NCBI GenBank assembly: GCA_937898375.1
Contig: CALEJX010000442.1
Span: forward strand, 1 to 10,221
Length of the DNA stretch: 10,221 bases
Origin: an uncultured Ruminococcus sp.
GTDB lineage: Bacteria > Bacillota > Clostridia > Oscillospirales > Ruminococcaceae
Reading direction: 5' to 3'
How positions within the stretch are numbered: position 1 is the first letter of the stretch; each line of letters starts with the position of its first letter. Made by a program: the position numbers and the translations under genes. This document shows positions 4,947 to 10,221 of the stretch, piece by piece. Below the pieces are notes generated by a model. It did no database searches. It was not told the origin of the DNA and saw nothing but the letters and a program-made list of their open reading frames with translations.

Positions 4947-6859
4947 ACATTCTTATGTTTTTAGCAGCGCTTGTTGTGATAACTCTTGGACACTTTTTTA
5001 GAACTAGACGTTGGAAAAGTTTTATATCGGTCTATGAAGATTCACATGATTCAGACTTGATGTTTTGCACAGGAATAGGTTATTTGGTGGATAATGTTCT
5101 GCCATTTCATGTGGGCGATATTGTCAGAGCGGTGATAATGGGCAAAAAACTAAAAAATGGTGCTGCATTTTCTCTTGCCGTGATAATCATAGATAGGATC
5201 TTAGATGTTTTCGTTGTGGCGTTCATTTACGGGACGATTTTTTTTGCCTCAGGGAAAAATCTGATGAATTTTATTTTCTTCGCCGGTTTTTCAGCACTGC
5301 TACTGTTTTTTCTTTGGTTGTCAGTTACATTTAGCAAACGTTTTAAAAAGTGTGTGCTTGTATTTTCTTCGATATTTAATACGAAGATCCAGCTTTGCAT
5401 CTTAGAATTTGTGTGGTCTTTTATCTGTACCATACGCAATACAGTGAAAAAGATCGACAAAACAAAGCTTGTTCTGAGAACATTTTGTATGTGGTCTTGC
5501 TATATTTTGTCATATCTGATGTATTCAAATTCCTTAAACAACACGTCTTTTGTAGATGTGTTCAATAATTTGTTCAGCATAGATTCTTATTCTCCATTTG
5601 CTGATTATGTACGTCATGGCTTTTCTCACTATTATTTTATTTTCCTGCTGTTTAATTTTCTCACTTGTGTGTCTATAATAGTGGTCGCATTTTTTGAAAA
5701 ATCCAAAAAAAGTGGCTCTGAAAATAAAGGAGAGCTTATTATTCCATATACAAATGAAAACAGCAGCCTTGACTTTTTGAAGATATATTTTTCAGATGTC
5801 CGTGATAAAAACTATATTGACCGTTTTCTTGAAATAAATAAAGACGTTATTATATTGAGAAACTGTTCAGCTGGTTCAAATGCAACAACTCTGCAATGTA
5901 TAAAAAATGGAAGAATGGTGTATCGGAAGTATGCCTTTGGCAGTGACGGCGAAAAATTATTTGAACAGGTAAAGTGGCTTCAAAATAATAAAGATCAGCT
6001 GTATGTTACTGAGATCTCAGATGCGTATCAGAAAAATAATGTTTGTTACTATGATATGCCATATCTTGGTGATTCTATAGGTTTGTTTGATCACATACAT
6101 TCTATGCCTTTGGAAAGTTCTTGGAGAATAATGGAGAGCGTGGTCAGCGACCTAGAAAACAATTATTCTCAGAAATATATTTCTGCTGCCGACGCTGATA
6201 CCATAAGGCAGTATTATGATAAAAAGATCAGGTTCAACATAGATAAAATAATGAACGCACACGTTTTGAGCGAATTGACAAACTATAAAAAGCTTGTCAT
6301 CAACGGTGAAACATATGATAATCTGACAATGTTTCTTGACAAATTATACTCCTTTGACTTTTGGAAAGAAATATTTGAAAATGACTATTATTCAGATATT
6401 CATGGAGATCTGACAGTAGAAAATATTGTGTGCAATACTAATTATCTCAAAGGGTATTATCTTATTGATCCAAATGGTGGAAATATCCATTCGTCGCCTA
6501 ACCTTGACTATTCAAAGCTTCTGCAATCGCTTCATGGAAATTATGAGTTCTTTATGCACACAGCAAAGGTCAAAGTTAATAAAAATGAGATATCATTTAA
6601 GATAACAAGAACTACGTCATATGACGTATTGTATAAAAGATTTGATAAGTATTTAAAAGACACGTTTGATGCCAAGAGAGTCAAAAGCATATATTTTCAC
6701 GAGATAGTGCATTGGCTGAGATTGATGCCGTATAAAATAAATAATGACAGTGATCGTGCAGCAATGTTTTATGCAGGCCTTGTAATGGTCGTAAATGATA
6801 TTTTTGAGGAGTTTGATAATATTGACAAAAGGATCGGAACTAAAGCTTGCAATGTTTGA
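4943..6859 (+). CDS. fusion of flippase-like (LPG synthase TM / UPF0104) domain with choline-kinase/APH-like kinase
   Basis: The 638-residue protein has two parts. Residues 1 to about 255 are polytopic. They carry GYLVDNVLPFHVGDIVRA (46-63) and IIIDRILDV (about 81-89), the two hallmark motifs of the lysylphosphatidylglycerol synthase TM/AglD-like family, whose members include MprF-type lipid flippases. From about 285 a cytoplasmic kinase domain follows. It has a glycine-type loop CSAGSNATTL, a candidate ATP-binding lysine K329, the catalytic loop HGDLTVEN (H487, D489, N494), the metal aspartate in IDPNGG (D509) and NLDYSKLLQSLHG (D522 onward), as in choline kinase, LicA and capsular phosphotransferases. 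All key kinase residues are present, so it should be active. The ATGA overlap with the nucleotidyltransferase suggests the kinase supplies its substrate. The membrane part could anchor the kinase or move the lipid-linked product. No frameshift or stop suggests the joining is an artefact. Confidence 0.82.
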   Translation: MNILMFLAALVVITLGHFFRTRRWKSFISVYEDSHDSDLMFCTGIGYLVDNVLPFHVGDIVRAVIMGKKLKNGAAFSLAVIIIDRILDVFVVAFIYGTIFFASGKNLMNFIFFAGFSALLLFFLWLSVTFSKRFKKCVLVFSSIFNTKIQLCILEFVWSFICTIRNTVKKIDKTKLVLRTFCMWSCYILSYLMYSNSLNNTSFVDVFNNLFSIDSYSPFADYVRHGFSHYYFIFLLFNFLTCVSIIVVAFFEKSKKSGSENKGELIIPYTNENSSLDFLKIYFSDVRDKNYIDRFLEINKDVIILRNCSAGSNATTLQCIKNGRMVYRKYAFGSDGEKLFEQVKWLQNNKDQLYVTEISDAYQKNNVCYYDMPYLGDSIGLFDHIHSMPLESSWRIMESVVSDLENNYSQKYISAADADTIRQYYDKKIRFNIDKIMNAHVLSELTNYKKLVINGETYDNLTMFLDKLYSFDFWKEIFENDYYSDIHGDLTVENIVCNTNYLKGYYLIDPNGGNIHSSPNLDYSKLLQSLHGNYEFFMHTAKVKVNKNEISFKITRTTSYDVLYKRFDKYLKDTFDAKRVKSIYFHEIVHWLRLMPYKINNDSDRAAMFYAGLVMVVNDIFEEFDNIDKRIGTKACNV

Positions 6860-7391
6860 TCTTGACGGTACGCTTTTTGATACGAACAAGGCGAATTATC
6901 TTTCCTATAAAGAAGCCTGCAGCGGCTTCTGCGACGTAAGTGAGGACTTTTTTTACGAGCATTGTATGGGAAAAAGCTATAAGACTTTTTTGCCCCTCTT
7001 AGGAGTGGAGAATAAAGAAAATATAGAATTGATACATAAACGGAAAAGTGATAATTATAAGAGCTTTTTCTCTTTTATACGTCCTAATTTTTCACTTCTG
7101 AAGATAGCTGAACTGTTTAAGAAAAATGATATAAAGATCGCAATAATCACAACTGCATCAAGAAACAATACTTCAGAGCTTTTAAAGTTTTTCGATCATG
7201 ATGATTTTTTTGATCTGGTGGTCACGCAGGAAATGACAGATAAGACAAAACCTTTTCCTGACGGGTATCTTTATGCCATGAACTATTTCCATTGCACTCC
7301 TGATGAAAGTATCATATTTGAAGATTCTGACGTTGGTTTGCAAGCGGCCCGTAATGCGGAAACTGCGGTATATAAAATAGTACGCTTTTGA
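6822..7391 (+). CDS. HAD-superfamily phosphatase (HAD-IA, beta-phosphoglucomutase-like)
   Basis: About 189 residues. Motif I is MFDLDGTLFDT (nucleophile D13, acid/base D15), motif II lies in IITTAS (T110/T111), motif III is KPFPDGY (K143), and motif IV is FEDSDVG (E167, D168, D170). A helical cap fits between motifs I and II. All catalytic residues are present. Known relatives remove phosphate from, or isomerise, small sugar phosphates in the cytoplasm. The start is uncertain. TTG at 6822 is preferred because GAGGAG lies at 6806-6811 and it leaves a normal N-terminal strand. An ATG at 6795 has no ribosome site, and the ATG at 6852 would cut into the first strand. The gene overlaps the kinase fusion by 38 bases with this start and ends 11 bases before the YfhO-like gene. 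In context it probably trims a phosphorylated intermediate of the kinase/nucleotidyltransferase route. Confidence 0.85.
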   Translation: MTKGSELKLAMFDLDGTLFDTNKANYLSYKEACSGFCDVSEDFFYEHCMGKSYKTFLPLLGVENKENIELIHKRKSDNYKSFFSFIRPNFSLLKIAELFKKNDIKIAIITTASRNNTSELLKFFDHDDFFDLVVTQEMTDKTKPFPDGYLYAMNYFHCTPDESIIFEDSDVGLQAARNAETAVYKIVRF

Positions 7392-7402
7392 AAGGTGACA
7401 CA

Positions 7403-9931
7403 ATGAAAAATAAGACAAAAAATATGATATCTGTGCTTGTAATAGTGCTGTATTCTATATTGTTCTTTGCTGTTATTTTGTCAAGGAATAGAAGTTCCCT
7501 TTATGCTGATGATAATATTCTTCAGTGGGGACCTGTTATAAATAAAGCATTTGATAATATTTTCAGCGGTAAGGGCATACCATATTGGAATTTTTATCAG
7601 TACAAGGGGATAAACATTTTCAGCAGCGGTTATTATGGCTTGCTTAATCCTTTTATGTATGTTTCATATGTTATAAGCCATTATCTTATGAACGGCTTTC
7701 TTGAAACTCTAATTGTTTATGAAATAATCATGTATATGCTTGGTAATCTTATAGTGTATAAGATACTGAGAACATTAAATTTGAAGCGCAGTACGATAAT
7801 AATAGCGATACTTACATATTCAACAAGTATAATCTTTTTTCTGCATAGCTTTTATTATTTTACTTTTAATAGCTATTTTTTTATACCATTCTTAATGTGG
7901 ATCTTTATTCAGACAAGCTCTAAAAGGCCCCGCTATTTTATCCCCGGCATAGTTTTAGCTTTTTCTCTGTTAATGGGACATGTTCAATTCAGCTGTTATT
8001 ATGTAATTGTATACTGTATTTTTCAAGTGGTTGCTTCTGTTCAAAAGAAAAAGTTAAGAGAATTAGTCCCGCTTCTGACTAATTTGATAATATTTATAGG
8101 GCTGTCATGCGGGATCATGATCGGTTCTATGAAAGTCTCAGGTGACAGAAGTCTGATACTTTCTGGCTATGGCAATAATGATTTCTTCTCACAGTGCATA
8201 TCTATTTCAAGCGTTTTTAAACCTATTTATATAGTTCTATTTAATAATAAAACAGTAATGCGTGATTATTATATGAACTATATTGGGTTAGGTTTTTTCG
8301 CTTGGTTTTGTCTTATGTATGCCACATCGATTTTAAAGAAAATGTATGCAAAGACAGAATGTGGTATACGTTTAGCTGTTAACAAGCTATCTTCACATGG
8401 ACCAATAGGCAATAAGCAAAAAATGTTGTTGTATGGTTTGCTTTACTTTGCGACATTAAGAGTAGTTGTATATTATATGTTTGAGCAATATCATTACTCG
8501 CCAATAGCAGATGCCGTGCTTGTTGTTCTTACAGCAGTCAGCGTTGTGTGTTTGTTAGTGCGTGACCGGAGATCTGATACTCATTACCTGACATCGCCTA
8601 AATTAAGAACAAGCTGTGTGCTGTTTTTAATCCTGCTGTTTCTTGTGCTAAAGCTAGATATTGTATTATATCTTGCTGCCATAGTATACTACATTTACTT
8701 TTTTGTAAAAGGAAAAAATCAGAACAAATATAACGAGTCTGAGAAACTTATGCACTGCTTCCTTTTTGCAGCAGCGTTTTTTGTTATAATGGCAGAGGGA
8801 AGTGGGCATGGCATTGCTGATATATTGGGTCATATGCCTTTTATCCGTGAATTTCGCTTTCTGTATAAATGTTCGTTTATTTATATGCCGCTTATAATCG
8901 TGACGGGAGCATATAAGCTGGACAGCATGAAAAAATATTATAAAACAGCGATAATTGCGTCAGTGGTAAGCGTCATTTTTTCATTCGTTGTTATATTGTA
9001 TTTCATGCTCTCCGGCAATCATGAATACATTAATAATAAGCACTATGATTATTGGGACTATAAGAACATTAAACCGGAAGTTGAAAGCTTGCTTGATGAA
9101 AACAACATAGACAATAATTACAGATTTCTAACGATTGGAAAGATCTATAGAGACAATGTGACGTATTCCAATAACCCTGTTGAATATAGTTCTAAAATAT
9201 GTTTTTATGGTTTTACCAAAAATATCAGCACTGAGTATGGCTTGTTTTCCTTAAACGGTTATGATAATATATTCTCCAAAAAAGGCTTTGATCAAAGTGA
9301 TGCAATAATGAGCAGTATCGCAGATGAAGGTATGATGTGCAATATGGTAGCCTCACCATTAAGTTATCTGCAATATATGAAAGACCCCGAATGGATAAAT
9401 AAGTTTGAAGAACAGATGATATCAAATGGAGTAAAATATGTTCTGGTCGATAAAAATAGTCCGAAGGCTATTGAAGCATTCACCAAAGTCATTGAAAAAT
9501 GCCCTAAATTAACGATATCAAACATACATGATTGGACGCATGGTATGGAACTTATGGAAATAGACGGGGTTTCTCCTATCTGTTCCTATGGGGATAATAT
9601 TGAGATCCCGATAAAAGCAGATTTGGATACGCTGAATTTTGATACTAATTTTGATAAAGATACCGAGATAGTCATATCGATGACCTACGTTGATAATTAC
9701 AAGTTGACATTATATCAAGACGGAAAATCAGTAGGAGATGTTGAGCTGTCAGAGACTTCAGACGGTTTTGTTTCCGCAGTTATACCTAAGGGCGATTATG
9801 CATTGCGATTAAGCTATGAAAATAAGGAAATGGATATGACCGTGATAATTGCTGCGTTCACAACGATTACCACATTGGCTGCCGTTCTTTATCTGTTTCT
9901 GAATAAAAATTCCAAGACGATCAGCTCTTGA
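7403..9931 (+). CDS. YfhO-family polytopic membrane protein (GT-C-like glycosyltransferase)
   Basis: The 842-residue protein has a first helix at about 8-26, then LYADDNILQWGP with D36-D37 in the first outer loop, the expected catalytic acidic site. PYWNFYQYKG and a GYYGLLNP stretch follow, with GHVQF at 192-196; all are typical of YfhO proteins. Many more helices follow to about residue 535, then a large outer domain (about 540-805) and one last helix at about 812-833 before a short tail. YfhO proteins in Bacillus and Listeria are reported to transfer sugars to lipoteichoic or wall teichoic acid, working with a CsbB-type GT2 and a GtcA/GtrA flippase. Both partner types are encoded upstream in this operon. 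The start is ATG 7403, with AAAGGTGA just upstream; a TTG at 7388 opens the same frame but lacks a ribosome site. It is the last gene of the operon. Confidence 0.83.
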   Translation: MKNKTKNMISVLVIVLYSILFFAVILSRNRSSLYADDNILQWGPVINKAFDNIFSGKGIPYWNFYQYKGINIFSSGYYGLLNPFMYVSYVISHYLMNGFLETLIVYEIIMYMLGNLIVYKILRTLNLKRSTIIIAILTYSTSIIFFLHSFYYFTFNSYFFIPFLMWIFIQTSSKRPRYFIPGIVLAFSLLMGHVQFSCYYVIVYCIFQVVASVQKKKLRELVPLLTNLIIFIGLSCGIMIGSMKVSGDRSLILSGYGNNDFFSQCISISSVFKPIYIVLFNNKTVMRDYYMNYIGLGFFAWFCLMYATSILKKMYAKTECGIRLAVNKLSSHGPIGNKQKMLLYGLLYFATLRVVVYYMFEQYHYSPIADAVLVVLTAVSVVCLLVRDRRSDTHYLTSPKLRTSCVLFLILLFLVLKLDIVLYLAAIVYYIYFFVKGKNQNKYNESEKLMHCFLFAAAFFVIMAEGSGHGIADILGHMPFIREFRFLYKCSFIYMPLIIVTGAYKLDSMKKYYKTAIIASVVSVIFSFVVILYFMLSGNHEYINNKHYDYWDYKNIKPEVESLLDENNIDNNYRFLTIGKIYRDNVTYSNNPVEYSSKICFYGFTKNISTEYGLFSLNGYDNIFSKKGFDQSDAIMSSIADEGMMCNMVASPLSYLQYMKDPEWINKFEEQMISNGVKYVLVDKNSPKAIEAFTKVIEKCPKLTISNIHDWTHGMELMEIDGVSPICSYGDNIEIPIKADLDTLNFDTNFDKDTEIVISMTYVDNYKLTLYQDGKSVGDVELSETSDGFVSAVIPKGDYALRLSYENKEMDMTVIIAAFTTITTLAAVLYLFLNKNSKTISS

Positions 9932-9989
9932 TTTACCTCGATCGCCATCCCAAAACAGCTACACGCCAAAAGCCCACGCTAAACCCAAC

Positions 9990-10026
9990 ACCGCCGAGAG
10001 TGTTCTCCACCCTCGGCGGTATTTTT
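9990..10026 (+). terminator. intrinsic terminator of the glycosylation operon
   Basis: A 9-bp GC-rich stem pairs ACCGCCGAG (9990-9998) with CTCGGCGGT (10012-10020), with an inner GTG/CAC pairing (10000-10002 with 10008-10010), followed by ATTTTT to 10026. It is a good plus-strand terminator. It lies directly after the stop codon of the converging minus-strand gene, but no T tract follows in that direction, so bidirectional use is less certain. The 58 bases between the YfhO stop and the stem show nothing else. Confidence 0.9.
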
Positions 10027-10221
10027 CTATCCAAAATAGACCCCATAATACCTGCACGCCTTTATCATAAAATCCTCGCTCACATCAAAATGCTGCGCAA
10101 GCAGATAAATGCTGTCGAGATTTTTCTTTATGGCTTTGATAAGTTCGCTTTTCGGTATCAGATTTTCTATCGCCCACTTGTCCGCACGATATTCGTGCTG
10201 TGAGATGTTGTCCGCCGTGGC
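10027..10221 (-). CDS. ImmA/IrrE-like metallopeptidase, C-terminal part (partial)
   Basis: The minus strand is open from the window edge to TAG at 10029-10027, giving the last 64 residues of a protein. It reads HEYRADKWAIENLIP at residues 9-23 of the visible part, then SIYLLAQHFDVSEDFMIKA. Members of the ImmA/IrrE (COG2856) group carry a zinc HExxH followed by E-x-x-AD-x-A and a stretch resembling LAxxFxVSxxxV; the visible part matches that downstream portion, with E10 the candidate third zinc ligand. The HExxH would lie beyond position 10221. Known members cleave repressors of phage, integrative elements or stress operons and often sit beside an XRE-type regulator. Base use here is more GC-rich than in the operon it converges on. 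The family call rests on a short fragment. Confidence 0.68.
   Translation of the reverse strand, partial: ATADNISQHEYRADKWAIENLIPKSELIKAIKKNLDSIYLLAQHFDVSEDFMIKACRYYGVYFG

Noticed and set aside
9928..10203. A 91-codon plus-strand reading frame after the YfhO-like gene
   Set aside because: It runs through the terminator at 9990-10026 and lies opposite the ImmA/IrrE-like coding sequence, which has recognisable family motifs. Its composition is that of an antisense shadow.
1..10221. Search for CRISPR arrays, tRNA or rRNA genes and insertion sequences
   Set aside because: No regularly spaced repeats, cloverleaf-like tRNA sequence, rRNA segment or transposase motif was recognised on either strand.

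Overview
The window looks like chromosomal DNA of a low-GC Gram-positive anaerobe, probably a Clostridia/Ruminococcaceae-type Bacillota. This rests on near-consensus TTGACA-17-TATAAT promoters, strong GGAGG ribosome sites, a Gram-positive type IV pilin, a holin-like type I toxin, and GtrA/YfhO wall-glycosylation genes. The genus is an inference; no rRNA or marker gene is present.

Layout. (1) Positions 1-87 hold a possible 3' tail of an upstream gene and a strong terminator. (2) 171-726 is a type IV prepilin-like gene with a perfect consensus promoter. (3) 727-1050 has no large gene but is dense in signals: a 28-codon hydrophobic toxin-like gene on the minus strand, a convergent short RNA on the plus strand that overlaps its 3' end, a shared terminator stem, mirrored 5' leader motifs and a hairpin that can hide the toxin ribosome site. 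Together these read as an unannotated type I toxin-antitoxin module. (4) 1079-2840 is a GT-C-type membrane glycosyltransferase with its own extended -10 promoter. (5) 2889-10026 is an apparent six-gene operon with its own promoter and a strong terminator: GtrA flippase, family 2 glycosyltransferase, sugar-nucleotidyltransferase-like protein, a fusion of a flippase-like membrane domain with a choline-kinase/APH-like kinase, a HAD phosphatase, and a YfhO-family membrane protein. (6) 10027-10221 is the C-terminal end of an ImmA/IrrE-like metallopeptidase on the minus strand.

How the operon may work (inference): the GT2, GtrA and YfhO proteins match the three-component glycosylation scheme known from Gram-positive teichoic acid decoration. 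In that scheme a lipid-linked sugar is made inside the cell, flipped, and transferred outside by a GT-C enzyme. The kinase, nucleotidyltransferase and HAD phosphatase would form a route that makes an activated (phospho-)sugar or alcohol. The neighbouring GT-C gene at 1140 may be a second transferase. The substrate and acceptor cannot be read from sequence.

The operon is visibly more AT-rich than the pilin gene and the right-hand edge. With an ImmA/IrrE-like gene next door, this suggests an accessory, possibly acquired, region. The two items most worth a second look are the mirrored type I toxin-antitoxin module (732-1049) and the flippase-kinase fusion (4943-6859).
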